Below are positions 53,209 to 64,000 of a stretch of DNA of 64,000 bases, piece after piece (the first letter of the stretch is position 1; each line of letters opens with the position of its first letter). A program made the position numbers and the translations under genes. The DNA is from Panaeolus papilionaceus (taxonomy: Eukaryota > Basidiomycota > Agaricomycetes > Agaricales): the NCBI GenBank assembly GCA_015501605.1, contig JADNRZ010000004.1:2046001-2110000 (forward strand), in the 5' to 3' direction. Below the pieces are notes generated by a model. The model had not been told where the DNA came from and did not search any database. It worked only from the letters and a program-made list of their open reading frames with translations.

Positions 53209-53610
53209 CTCGAACAAACCGCTCAGCATGTATGGGATGAAGGGGAAACGCCAGCTAGTAGTATGGAGCGGGTTCACGCGGAATTTGTCATCCTCGAAGA
53301 TGAAGAAGTGTTCCAGAGTGGTGGAACATTGGGATCGACATTCTGGTTTCGCTTCAGGGTCTGCGGGAAGAAATATGTCTTTGCGGGACGGTTCTCTCAG
53401 CAAGTACCCAGCTTTTACGGATCAGCAATAGTGTGCTTTAAGAACCCCAGTCAGCTTCACGGGCGATTTGTTTTCACTGGTCACATAGGTCCCACCGGTA
53501 TTGCTATTCGTCTCTCTAACGGCGTTTCAATCACGGGAGTACTGACGAGGCGACTTTGTCGTGCACGTGCCGTAGCTGGCCATGGATGTTGGTCCCATTG
53601 CGGGTATTAG
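53209..53610 (+). CDS. Small cysteine-rich family protein, copy C (N-terminal exons not found)
   Basis: Open frame from 53209; an internal ATG at 53263 begins MERVHAEFVILEDEEVF. Core: FWFRFRVCGKKYVFAGRFSQ, VPSFYGSAIVCFKNPSQLHG, FTGHIGPTGIAIRLSNGVSI, TGVLTRRLCRARAVAGHGCW. Only five Cys; Gly and Ser stand where copy D has Cys, so this copy may be closest to the ancestral form. The start-codon exon and SFDAPTT exon seen in the other copies were not recognised upstream, so it may be truncated or expressed from another start. Confidence 0.55.
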   Translation, partial: LEQTAQHVWDEGETPASSMERVHAEFVILEDEEVFQSGGTLGSTFWFRFRVCGKKYVFAGRFSQQVPSFYGSAIVCFKNPSQLHGRFVFTGHIGPTGIAIRLSNGVSITGVLTRRLCRARAVAGHGCWSHCGY

Positions 53611-53867
53611 GGTCATGCCAGGAGCATCGGAGAGGAAGACCTATGTTGAATTACCCCTGTAATATACAATACAAACTATAGAAGGAGTCCCAATGTGGTA
53701 TGAAGAGAAAGCATGCAAGTTGGTTAGTTTGTTCCATTGTCGATGAGTTATATACGTCCAAAGATCTTGCCCTTCAGAAGAATCTGTCTTGATACAATTA
53801 TAAGAGCGTTTCCCAAAAGAACCGCGGAGCCTGTTGAGAGCAGGATTAATTTTAAAAGAAGGTAACG

Positions 53868-56342
53868 TCAGCGTCGTCTTCTATTCCAGTGATGGACTAC
53901 CACAACGAGGTAAAACTGCCCGAAAGACCAAAATGGCTCACAGGTTGTGGGTTGAAGTTTAATGAAAGGGGACATACCGGCGTAGAAGCCCACATCCTTG
54001 AAGTCACCTGTTGCAGAGCTGATTGCTCCTGAAATCGGAGGGCCTATGACAGCTCCGAAGGCGACAATACTCATGAACATCCCTATGCGTCGTCCTACGT
54101 CATCTGTGCTACCCATTTCCATCAAAGGGTTGGAAAGGAGGGAGACATAGACGCCAGAGCAGAAGCTGGAAGCCATGGATAGAGCATGAACATACAAATT
54201 AGGGGCTAGAAGACCATAACACCTACCCGTATATCACGGTGACCACGATCAAAGTTTTTTCTGACCGTGCGAAGGGCCAGGCGTATGTTAGAATACCAGC
54301 AAAAATAGTGAAGGGTAGCATTGCGTTTATAGGACCTAAACGACAGATATGGTGATCAGCAGTGCGATATCGCAAATAGACAATCCCATCTCCTGATATT
54401 TGCGCCACACGTAGCATAGCCTAGGGACATAAACATTCGACGCACCAAAAATATCGCACATGTTTCCACCAGCGTATCTCCCAAATAGTGAGCTAGCGTT
54501 GGCGATAGCGATGAAATAGAAAGCAAAATCCGCGGAGATGCCGAGATTCGTGGCGCTCACTCCAACATAGGTCAGTACTGAAGAGGTAGTGGAGACACAG
54601 TTAGATGAATTGCAAGTTATTGGTGATATGATAGGCAAACGTCAGGAGATGATTGAATATAAGAAAACGTGGATGCTCACCGGTATAAATTCCAAGAAAA
54701 TTCACGAATGCAGATGCACAGTAAAAACTGTAGGCTGCCGATTTGAATGCGCGAAGATTTAGAAGACCACCAGACACATTGCGAGGTGGTAAACGGCGTT
54801 TTAGAAGCTATAATCTTGTTTAATATCCACTATATCGTCGTCATCAGTATGCTCACCAGATTAGACATTCCCAATGTCGTGAGCAAAATAAAACCTAGTA
54901 TCCTCATTGTCCATTGAAACCTGTACGACGACGCGAAGTGAGCGACAACAAGGTGCAGAACGACCCAAAACGACACTTACCCAACCAAAGGTATAAGATT
55001 CTTCGCAGCAATTGGCAGAACAGTGCCCCCTATCGACGAACCCACTGCTACCAGTCCCATCGCAAGCCCACGGCGCTTCTTAAACCAATGAGCTATAACC
55101 GCCGTCGTTGGACCAAATAGACCTCCACATGCGAGCTAACACCCTGATGAGATGCTAATAGGAAGCTGGGATTGAAATGGACACGTACACCAACTGCTAG
55201 ACCTTGACACAGTAGGAACTGCCAATATTCTGTGCATTGCGCGACGAGAAATGTAGAAGCCACTAATATGGCACTGCACGGTAAACAAATGGACCTGAAG
55301 TAGCCTAAGTCGAACAGCCGGCCAACGACAAGGCCTGGGAGGAACACGAGCGCATACTGGGGTAAAACGAGTCAGTTGACTCCTTCCTCCCGGAGATATA
55401 CGAGAGATTGAGGAGTCGCCCGAACCTGTATAGATCCAATCCAAGCACTATTCAGAAAGAGTGAGGGGTTAGAATTAACCTATTCGTGGCTGATTTGACA
55501 CACACCAAACGTAAAGGAACTCACATACTCGACGGCGGCGTTGATTGCAGGACGTTGAGCTGATAATAACTCTGGAAGATCTACAAGTATCATGTTAACC
55601 CCCCGTGAAAAACGACAAGATATAATTAGATCGGATACTCACTCCCCAGGAATTGACGTAGCCGAATCTGTTCAGGGAAAAACGGACCCATAGAAGATCA
55701 AAAACATCAGTCATATTGTATTACGAGAGTTTTTGGGTCGTGGCAAGACGATGGAGACGATAATGGTGACAGAAACGATGACTGGATGAGGCCAAGTCAA
55801 TCGAATCGACGTGTCATGTTGCGCCATACACCCCTCACATGAAAGCTGGACACGAGACTCACGTCGAAAAGGTGTTGCACATTGCCTGAAAGTCAAACAC
55901 GAACAAGAGCAACGTTGTTAGCCGATTGCCAAAGTAACATTCCGAAAAGCGAGAGAGCACACAAACGCCAATGCTCACTGAGCATGGAAGACGACTGCGA
56001 ATGTGTATCTTTATGTTGAGGAACACTCACGCCGCAAACTATCAGCCACGCCCGTAGGCCACCATCTGGAAAGTCGGCCTCAGAGGTTAAGTTTGAGCTT
56101 ATGATGGTGCCTTCTACGCGTTCAACATCCTCTCCCTTAATCACCGGGCCTTCCAAATGCGCCACTAAGTTTTCTGGGTCTTGAAGTGTTAGTGAAAATT
56201 TCCCCTTCGTTACTGATGCCTCTGAGGAGGAGGAGCGTATTTGATCATTTTCTTGAGTTACTTCATCGATAGATTCATCTGATCGCATGTGATGTTCTTC
56301 GTCCTTTTCTCTGTTGGTGGAATGAGAATCGCTGCAAGACAT
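53868..56342 (-). CDS. MFS transporter, monocarboxylate-permease type
   Basis: Start MSCSDSHSTNREKDEEHH at 56342. A ~100-residue acidic cytosolic tail leads to the family signature DFPDGGLRAWLIVCG; short exons give AMCNTFST, FGYVNSWG and IFQSYYQLNVLQST. Transmembrane segments follow: YALVFLPGLVVGRLFDLGYF, CLPCSAILVASTFLVAQCTE, WQFLLCQGLAVGV, FYFIAIANASSLFGRYAGGN, MLPFTIFAGILTYAWPFARS, GMFMSIVAFGAVIGPPISGA. About ten introns, and no stop seen in the main exons. Known: such plasma-membrane carriers (MCT/Mch-like) move monocarboxylates, riboflavin or related small molecules; most fungal members have no known substrate. The last exon is uncertain (two possible acceptors after GDFKDVGFYAG). Confidence 0.75.
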
Positions 56343-57313
56343 TGAAAGTCGGAGAGGAAGCAAAAGGGACAGATCAGAGAAGACAAGGGGGACAAGATAG
56401 AGACGATACGGGGATGGGATTGAAGGACTCCAAGAGGGAGAAAAGAGGAGCGAAATAATACGGGGTCGAAATAAACTACTATATAAGCGAATGCACTTAC
56501 CGCGCTGTCATCCATGCCTTTCACTACCTTCTGCGATCAATTTTCGAGAGAATGGAATATTAGTAGGGAAAAAAGCGAACAGGACGTTGTGATCGCAAAT
56601 GCTATTTTTGCGTCATGGGGCGAGCCGCAGGCAATGCATCCGGGTGCCGAACACACGTTGGGAAACCAGCCATGAGCATTATCAGTCAGTAAGCATACGG
56701 AGTATCTTGGTTGCCGCAATCCATCCGCTTTCAACCCAATCACAGTTGCACGTCAAAGCATCCGGGAGGCAAGTAGAATAAGAATTTTCCGCAAGCGCGG
56801 CAGTTAGTAGCTTGGCTGAGCACAATACAATCCTTAGCCGCCGCGTGGTTTTGGGATGGATTTCTGGGGCACGACGAGAAAGTGTATCTGGAAGGTCGTA
56901 TGTAATGATGTGTCTGATGCTGGAAAACTCGCGCGATGAGTCACCGTGGTCGAATTCTGTGGTGCGCCGTTTGTGAATATTCATTTGGATTGGGTCCTTC
57001 TATACAGATAGAAAAATCCAGCAGGTAAAAGGAAATATAAGCATGTGTATTAAACTATGTGTTGACTTACCTTGCGAATGCGAGTGCTTGCGACGTTGCG
57101 ATTAAACCGACAATCGTTGGGTCTTCATAAAACCGAAAGGGAGTGAACCCACAAGACGAGAAAGAAAAACAGCTATCTTTAAATTGCAATTAGGGTTATT
57201 CCTACAAGAACACTCGCGGGCCTAATTCAATTATAGACATCAAGCTAAAGTTAAACTCTGTTCTCACCTGAACAGTGTAGACGTTTAGATAATGTTGAAA
57301 GAGCGGTGAATCT
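56343..57313. other. Upstream region of the MFS gene; no further gene
   Basis: CTATATAAGCG at 56480 is plus-oriented. No supported gene; small ORFs only. Confidence 0.4.
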
Positions 57314-58106
57314 TTATATCTTGTGCGTCATACGAGAAATGTCTGACAAGAAATCATGGGATAGCTTGAGGTAAACTTTGCCTTCGGAAATCGAAGTATC
57401 CACTTTGAAATGGGATTCCCCACAGGAGACGAGACCATGGACTTGGTATGAGAGTGACTTAGAAATCATAGGCGTCTGTAGGGTAAAAGCTATGAATAGA
57501 CTGTTGTTATTATTACACAAAATGACACGTACCTTTCAATTATTGTAGTCAATTGACTGTCCTATGCCCCCAAACGCGACACCTCAGGCCTCATTGCTTG
57601 AAGCTACAGACCGCTGTGACACGAAGCAGATGAGATTCACGGATTACCAGAAGGCAAACACTGAAAATCCAGAGCGAAAGTGAAATAAATTCCAGAGTGG
57701 CCTTCCGACCTTAATATTATAATTCTCGAGCTCAGAACTTTGTGAACCTACAAAGCCCATTCAGTCTACATGAAGGAGGAAACCAGGATAAAAATCAAGT
57801 TCAACAGAAACGTCATGATGCCGAGCAATTTCCCACGTCCATGCCTGTTTGGACTCGTAAGATACCGTGAAGTTCGCTAAACCTGTAGTCGCCCAACTGG
57901 AACCCGAAGCAGAGGAATTTGTGCAAAAATAGGTAGTTGGTGTGGTTGGCGTTCGAAAGGGTCACTGTCTTGTAAAATCACTGGCAAAGATAAAAGGTAT
58001 TGTCCTGTAATCATATCGATGACATGAATGGAATGTTTTCAACGTCTGATACGGAGAGCCTGACTGTTGCTACTGAATTACAAGGAGTATACAGCTCTTC
58101 TTCCAT
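57314..58106 (-). CDS. Unrecognised coding-like exons (possible multi-exon gene or relic)
   Basis: Three minus-strand stretches read like protein. From ATG 58106: MEEELYTPCNSVATVRLSVS, ending FMSSI. From about 57914: SGSSWATTGLANFTVSYESK, then QAWTWEIARHHDVSVELDFY, ending LHVD. From about 57470 to 57314: SKSLSYQVHGLVSCGESHFK, KVYLKLSHDF, ending MTHKI. Alternating hydrophobic residues suggest beta strands. I could not join them with a single convincing splice chain and do not recognise the family. Confidence 0.3.
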
Positions 58107-58374
58107 AGCGGCTCAAGGGAAAATATTAAATTGCATAATATCAAATGATTTCGGTTGTCCGTTGGTCTGTCAAAAACTCAAATGATTGAGTAGAAACACC
58201 AAATAGACAATAGGCGGCACATTCAGAGTGAGCTGCCGTCTCGGACCAACTTCTTGAACGCAGGAACTGGCGCCCTGCACGGTTTTACAATACGTGACAT
58301 CAAGTAGAATGAAATATGCTGCTTCCAAGTCATAGCATGGGTTATGTCAAGCCTCAGTTTCCAGTTGGCCAAAA

Positions 58375-58382
58375 TATAAAAG
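58375..58382 (+). promoter_or_regulatory. TATA box of cysteine-rich copy D
   Basis: TATAAAAG 74 nt upstream of the start codon at 58456; same arrangement as copy A. Confidence 0.55.
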
Positions 58383-58455
58383 CAGGGCATTATTGGAAAG
58401 TTAACACCAACACCCATCAGCTTCAGCAGTTTCAGTGTTACTTACTTCGATAAAA

Positions 58456-59057
58456 ATGGTGAGCTGAATATAGTGATTTGGGAGGGTAATTTCAAGCTGA
58501 CCAGCATTAATATTTGTTAGTCTTTCAGCTTCGACGCCCCCACCACTCTCGGCTCCGCCTTGGTAAGTACACTTGACCCATTAAATAAGAGATGCTCATC
58601 ACAATTGTAGAAGGAGGAGCACCATGAGGTCGCCCCGTTCACCACCGATGCCAACGTCACCGACATCGACATGAACAACGCCTCCGAGGAAGAAATGAAG
58701 GAGCTCGAATCCCTCGTCGGTGCCGAGTCCGTCGAAGTCACCTTCGAGGTCCTCGAGGAGAAAGACGTCAACACCCAAGGCTCCTGCTTCCGATTCTGGT
58801 TCACCATCTGCTGCCGCCGCTACATCTTCTCTGGCTCGTTCTGCCAGTGCGTTCCCTGCTTCAGGGCCTGCTGCCGCTTGTATTACAGGAACGTCTGCCA
58901 GCTCCGTGGCTGCCACTGCGTCCGTGGTGTCATTGGTCCCTGCCGTCGTCTCCGTCTCAACCTCTCCAACGGTGTCGTCATCACTGGTCGTCTCACCCGT
59001 CACTTCTGCCGTGGATACTGTGTCTCTGGCCGTGGCTGCTGGCGTCACGGGTGCTAG
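58456..59057 (+). CDS. Small cysteine-rich family protein, copy D (163 aa, 16 Cys)
   Basis: Exon 1 holds only ATG (58456-58458), exon 2 is 58521-58562 (SFSFDAPTTLGSAL), exon 3 is 58611-59057; 163 aa in whole codons. After an acidic helix (EEEMKELESLVGAE) come beta-type stretches: VEVTFEVLEEKDVNTQGSC, FRFWFTICCRRYIFSGSFCQ, CVPCFRACCRLYYRNVCQLR, GPCRRLRLNLSNGVVITGRL, CVSGRGCWRHGC. There are 16 Cys, all in the last ~95 residues and often in pairs. There is no signal peptide, so these would sit in the reducing cytosol; metal binding is a possible reason for the Cys but is a guess. GC-rich exon 3 also opens long frames on other strands (58599-59153 minus, 58720-59124 plus), which I treat as shadows. 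This is the best preserved copy. Confidence 0.75.
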
Positions 59058-59558
59058 ATACATGCGCATATCGTATGTAACTAGCTTGCAATCCGGTAGG
59101 TTTTTGTTCGACGTCGTGGCTTGAATCCGAATCAAACTCACGCTGCCCCTCAACTATAGAGTCAAGGACATTTGGCATTACTGTACATAAGTAGCGGTGT
59201 TGTAAAGATCCTACCGTACTAAATACTCGTGCCCTGTAAACAAATAACATACATATTTCCTGATTGTACCATATGACCGACATACCACGGCCGGAGTCAT
59301 GGTTGCCACAGACCTGTTCGAGTTTTTCCGCACAGGCTAACTTGTCGATCTTTCCGTAGAGCGTTATGTCCTTTCACTTCTAACAGTAACATTCAAGCAC
59401 TGTGCGTAGAACGAAGGAAAGGTGGAAATCAACGTAGCCCATTGCCAAATGACCAAAATAGTAGTTATAACAAGAAGATTTTCGTGAGCAGTACATTGCG
59501 ATCTACAATGTCCCATCTAAGTTGAGTGGCTATTTACAATTTAGTAATTACGCGACGT
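59058..59558. other. 3' flank of copy D
   Basis: No gene. Bases 59150-59265 are similar to 60601-60720 downstream of the copy E fragment, showing that a segment including the 3' flank was duplicated. Confidence 0.5.
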
Positions 59559-60222
59559 TCATCGATTGTCAGCACGCAGAAGATACAGCCAACGTACCCC
59601 AGTACTTGAAGTAAAGTACAGTTTCTTATCCTTTTTGTCAAGCCTCTGCACCCGTCTCAAAGTTGCCTCGCCCCGTTTAATCCACTTCCCTTGTTGTTCT
59701 CCCGTCGGTGGTTGTGACATGTGTATGTAACGTGGGACAGTGCCCCTCAGCGCGTTCACAGAGTGATTGCCTCTCTGGTCTGCCTTGATCCTAATTGTGT
59801 GTAGGTTTATACCATTGAGAGACCATTTGCGTTGATGTTTAAAGGTCTATTTTTTATAGGTGCCTGACTCGGACGGCGTGTTTTGTCTGTGCGACGAGTA
59901 GAGCTTCTGGTCGCCATTTGCAACCCAATCAAGTCGAAAATCTGAATGTGGCTTTCAAAGTAGAGCGCAAGTTGGGGGGATAGTGGTGGTAGAAAACAAG
60001 AGCGTAATATTCTGGATTTTCAACAAAGTTGAATCCGCGTTTAGAAATCTCGGACCCGCTTATGTGCCTCATGGGAACTTTTGACTCCCTTCCAAAAAGA
60101 CTGTTTGTGATCGTGATCTTGTACAGAGCACGGGTTTCTTGCCCGAGAACTTCGGAAACCTTCGTAAACTCCGGCCATGCACAGAGTGTCCTCCAAGAAA
60201 CAGAGGGATAAATTGTAAACAA
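59559..60222 (-). CDS. Unrecognised coding-like exons, minus strand
   Basis: Two stretches: 60222-59929 (TIYPSVSWRTLCAWPEFTKV, ALYKITITNSLFGRESKVPM, EYYALVFYHHYPPNLRST, stop) and about 59850-59559 (HQRKWSLNGINLHTIRIKAD, RGTVPRYIHMSQPPTGEQQG, KLYFTSSTGVRWLYLLRADN, stop). Both look like real protein with alternating strands, but no start and no firm intron joining them were found. An acceptor-like AAAATAG precedes the second. They could be two ends of a decayed gene. No family recognised. Confidence 0.3.
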
Positions 60223-60439
60223 ATGAGCGCCATGGTCTCGTTATGGTTCTTGCGAACATTTGGCGCTCTCAGTTTGGTTTAGCTCATTTGTGGTGCCTGT
60301 GATGGAATGCACGTCCAGCGGCGTCTAATGCTTATAATGAAGGTCGTAGGGATGGTATTAAACATGCACCAAGATTTTTAACATCTGCATGACTGATAAT
60401 GTTGCATGATGTGTGTTTAACACACTGTAAAACCATATG

Positions 60440-60535
60440 CGGCGGGAAAACCGACTGGTGATCCCCGGTCGTCTCAGCCGCAACTTCTGCCATGGATATT
60501 GTGTCTCTGGCCATGGATGCTAGCGCTAGGGGTGC
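60440..60535 (+). pseudogene. Cysteine-rich family, copy E: 3'-terminal fragment only
   Basis: Reads VIPGRLSRNFCHGYCVSGHGC then stops, matching the last ~25 residues of copy D (VITGRLTRHFCRGYCVSGRG...). Upstream coding sequence is absent. The 3' flank also matches that of copy D. Confidence 0.75.
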
Positions 60536-60600
60536 TAAATGCACGTCATCTAGATCACTTGGTGCGTTTTTATTCATTCTGTTATGTAGTCACTATTTAA

Positions 60601-63600
60601 TCTCGCCCAACTGCTTCGAATCTAGACAATCTGGCATTCGACTGTAGTACTGGTGTTGTAAATGTCCTAACGTAGTATTACATGTGTATGCCTTGTATAA
60701 CAGATGTCATTTCCGTGATTCTTGTCTTTTGGCTGACCGAAGGTTGTTCCAGTAAACGAGTATGGTGTACCATCTGCACTTTTATTAATTTCCGTGTTTA
60801 TCTGTTAATGGTTATGCCAATGTGTATGTACGCCTTTTGTGTTCAGGCTGCTATTTAAATGAGTGTGCGTATATTCAGACAAGTCGGATATAGACGCGAA
60901 AAATTGCTGATATATATTGATGAACTCGATATACCAGCATGTTTGTCGGATAAAGCCTGCCTATATCCTGAAAAAATAAGAGATATACTACATTTTTCAT
61001 CTATGTATATCTCTACAATTGCTAATATATACACACACCAATAGGCTGTGTGTCGCAATATACACAGGCGTCAGATGTGGTTCCAGCTCGAAATCGGCAG
61101 TTCTTCGGCTTGTACCCGGATTGATGGCATCTCGGCATTACCCGGCAACTGTACTCAAGCCTTAGAACAAGGTTGAGTTACCATCGTTCCTGCACTCTCC
61201 ACAGCACTGACTCCATTTTCAACACATTTATTATTTAAAAGACCATATCTGCATATTATATCAATAACTGTGCACCTGATTAAGCTTAAATACAACCCAG
61301 ACAAAAATGGGGCTTCCAAGAGTGCAGAGAGCGTGAATTGAGCGCGCTAGCATCCTCAACCCAGAACTCACCATGAGTTGTGGACACGATGAAAGAAAAT
61401 AAAGAGCGGCAGACATGAAAAGCATCAGGAAAATAATCAAAACTGGATTTGTGGTTGTGGCACTGACTATTATGTAACAGACCTTCCTTCGCTGATATGC
61501 CAGTGCATGGACATGCGCCGAGGTGCCATTCTGTTATTAAGTATAAATTCAATATAGCATCTTGGTAGTAGGCTTGTATGGCAATAAAATCATTATTTGT
61601 TGTTTATGATACAAGTATCAGAATTATAGCATCCTTATATTCCCTGACAGCGCCTGACATTCACCTTGGGAAAAAGGACTTAGTGAAATTCCTTCGATTG
61701 ACCGTGACAAACAGCAACCTATCACGCCTGTGACGCATTATGCTTATGAATGCTACACGTGACAAATGGTTCATAATTCAGAAACTTTAACTTAAAGCTA
61801 CGCTCAACACCTGTCACCGTCGATCCACCTCTCCCAGTGTTATTTGACTCGCCATAGTTCCTCTCAACTCTCTTCTCCAAGGTGAACTGGTTTAGCAAAA
61901 TAAATATATAAGGTACATCTGGATTTCCTTTTCCTATTAACTAGCACTAACAATCATTATGAATACAGTTCTCGTCAGTTATGGGTCCAGGTTGGTTCAT
62001 TGGCAGGGTTCAGGTATGATTCACTTGCACTTACCAGCGATCATCACAACTAAATTGCATTTTCAAGGCAAAGCCTCCAGTCTTCAAGGGTATCTCAATG
62101 TGCTAGCACACCGTTTTCGCTCACTCCTTCCACCAAATTTACAACATGTATTTATCAATAGTGCAGCATGCTTTGAACATGCTTGAAAACAGTTAATTGT
62201 ATTGTATAATGTAGTTTTAGTACTATCTGGAATGTGTATATTTATTTAATATTAATAACATATGTTTCCGTTCATTTAAATCATGGCCAACCCACAAGGA
62301 TTCTGGGATTCAGCTCTCATAAGAAATAAATCATGGCTTTGACCGGCAATCTGCACCATGAATGACCTCTCTGGTCATGCTAGGCCAGTCTGACACTAAT
62401 CTGGTTGCAATGATATTAAGGAGGGTGCTCTAGTAAGGTAGACATAAGGTATGCTGTAAGATTATTGCCAAATTATACCAGCGATGGTGGGTTATACCGC
62501 TGACGTGACCTTATAAGGCATTACATGGATCTCTTGAATTTCCTGATGAGACAGTCAAATATTAGTAGAATTCAATTCCTTTCATTGTTTATCTTTGTTG
62601 GTTGGGACTGCAGCTGAGCAACGAGTGTTCGACACTCACATCCATGAACTCACCTCGCTGTCACAGATGCCGAGATGGCCGTGTATGCTGCCGAACTTGC
62701 CGAACTCCTTTGTCAACTTCAACATTCACTGTGTCTATCTACTACACCACAGATATATCAGCTGATTATTTGTACTTGCGTGTATGTAAATATTATTGGA
62801 TACATACCATAATTGTTTTTATGTTTGTCTGATATATCCAACCAGGGTGGGATATACACGCCAAAATCTTCGACAAGTGGCTGATATATGTACTAAGTAA
62901 ATATATACAATTGCACTTTCTGCGTCTATATCTGACTTAACTGAATAGATACACATCGATTTAAATATCAGCTCTCACAAAAAATGAACACATATACATG
63001 GAGGAGATCACTAAGAGATATGCACGAAAAATAATAAAAGTGCACATGGTACACCATAAAACGAGAGTACCCAACTTTGGGTTCCAGTTTGATAGATTGT
63101 AGGATCCACGGAAGCAACATATCACAGCCAGTCAACAGGAGAATTGTTGATATGTAAGATTGATCAATGAGATGACGAAACCCCAAACTAATAGAAACGT
63201 TATTTAAGACTATGACTCAATCATACGTCGTCTGATGGGGTCACGGACATCGAGTAGGTACAATCACTCCCGCGGGTGACACCTTTCTGGTATGTTAGAA
63301 ACCAGTGTAGAAAGATAAAATTCCTAGACAAAGCTTTCTGGCCAACAAAAGGGCATCAGAAAGGTCATCCTATTGAGCACCACATATTCCTAAAATAGTA
63401 AACCTATTTGTAGTCGACCTGGGTTTTGAAAAGATGAAGTTTATGATCTGATTTTGGGAGACAAAAAAAACCACAAAAGGTTAAGTTTATTAAATCCATT
63501 TATTTTTCGATATATTTCAATCTTATTGTGGCCAAACGTGGGTAGAAAAGGTATACATTTTTTATTATTCATGCAGGACAAAAGGGAGAACAATTACAAT

Positions 63601-64000
63601 GACTTTTTGATTGTCAGAAAGTCATCCCCGCAAAAGTTGGCAGGGGGACTTTTTGGGGGTCAGAAAGCGGCTCGAAATGGTAAACCTTTTGGATCAATAT
63701 GTAGAATCGGAAAAGGTTAACAACTCTTATTGTATCTGTTGCTCAAACAGGCGATGCTTTTTGTCTGGCAGACAGGGTAGGAAAAGGTATCCTATTTTCG
63801 GTCGTTATTGATGGCATCAACATTAACTTTTTAGGTCTATTTTGGCCGTCAAACGTCAAAGAAAAAGGATTACATTCTGCATTCCATTTCTGCTCCAGAT
63901 AGATTATCTATTCTGCCGGATTTCTGGTCTTCATACAACCGTGCTGTAATTTTAAACTTTTTGTTTGGCTTTCTAACATAGCATAAAGTAGTGACCCGCG
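60601..64000. other. Right-hand region without a supported gene
   Basis: AT-rich with many small ORFs. At 61441-61375 (minus) a short hydrophobic run (LIIFLMLFMSAALYFLSS) ends at a GTGAGT donor and could be a signal-peptide exon, too little to call. An ATG at 61959 follows a TATATAAG box (61906-61914), a possible first exon of an unknown gene. From 63340 to 63870 a GAAAAGGTW word recurs about every 70-160 bp (near 63474, 63547, 63711, 63783). Confidence 0.4.

Noticed and set aside
53868..56342. Calling the MFS transporter a pseudogene because single-frame ORFs are short
   Set aside because: Short exons with good splice sites join into a continuous permease with family signatures; fragmentation is from introns, and no stop was seen in the recognised exons.
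58599..59153. 184-aa minus-strand ORF and 134-aa plus-strand ORF overlapping cysteine-rich copy D
   Set aside because: Shadows of a GC-rich exon. The matching antisense frame at copy A (4678-5076) is not conserved as protein in copies B and C, whereas the sense frame is.
1..64000. tRNA, rRNA or CRISPR arrays
   Set aside because: No cloverleaf with internal A and B boxes, no rRNA-like segment and no regular spacer-repeat array was recognised. The regular arrays found are transposon motifs or tandem repeats.

Overview
The window looks like basidiomycete (Agaricomycete-type) fungal DNA. Coding regions are broken into short exons by many 45-70 nt GT-AG introns. The protein types (E-class P450, monocarboxylate-type MFS carrier, Plavaka/CACTA-like transposase, chromodomain Ty3/gypsy elements, tyrosine-recombinase element) fit that group. 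I assign no species. Host-type genes sit mostly at the two ends; the middle ~40 kb is a transposon graveyard with layered insertions. Layout: 1-488 (-) is the 5' end of a GFO/IDH/MocA-like oxidoreductase. 2106-4388 (+) is a cytochrome P450 pseudogene that lost the PERF region just before its heme loop. 4669-5275 (-) is the first member of a small cysteine-rich protein family that returns at 52-53 kb and 58-60 kb. 7.2-17.8 kb is a cluster of four genes: a 492-aa Lys/Pro- and acid-rich protein (-), a small acidic/basic protein (+), a 684-aa protein (-) and a 1040-aa five-exon Plavaka/CACTA-like transposase (+). The spliced reading frames of three of them sum exactly to whole codons, so the cluster looks young or intact. 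Between the two large divergent genes lie two oppositely oriented arrays of a 13-bp motif, TGACACGAAGTCA. 19.0-43.3 kb is a nested stack. A coiled-coil ORF starting at 19015 was hit by three retroelements: a 302-bp solo LTR (target duplication AGCTT), a 6.3-kb chromodomain Ty3/gypsy element (duplication CTATC), and the LTR of a second, older gypsy element lying on the minus strand. The first gypsy is itself split by a compact 1.77-kb LTR element (duplication AGCAG) whose only gene encodes a KH-domain protein. Its LTR ends match those of the gypsy host, so it looks like a trans-mobilised passenger. The second gypsy carries an extra ORF downstream of pol. It is broken by a 4.5-kb TIR element (duplication GTAC), a 686-bp hAT-like foldback element (8-bp duplication) and a 2.7-kb insertion that holds a 1.37-kb foldback element with 308-bp arms. 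43-50 kb holds degenerate repeats, a Crypton-like tyrosine recombinase pseudogene split by a 798-bp element, and a 538-bp solo LTR. 50.6-60.6 kb is richer in host genes: a head-to-head pair of small secreted cysteine-rich proteins, further members of the cysteine-rich family, an MFS transporter and some unrecognised coding-like exons. 60.6-64 kb shows no gene I can support. How it works together: differences between element copies are almost all C-to-T/G-to-A changes, often at CpG, and many in-frame stops are TGA where CGA is expected. This suggests that methylation-linked deamination inactivated the elements. The nested order gives a relative history: the gypsy with near-identical LTRs and its KH passenger are recent, while the minus-strand gypsy is old.
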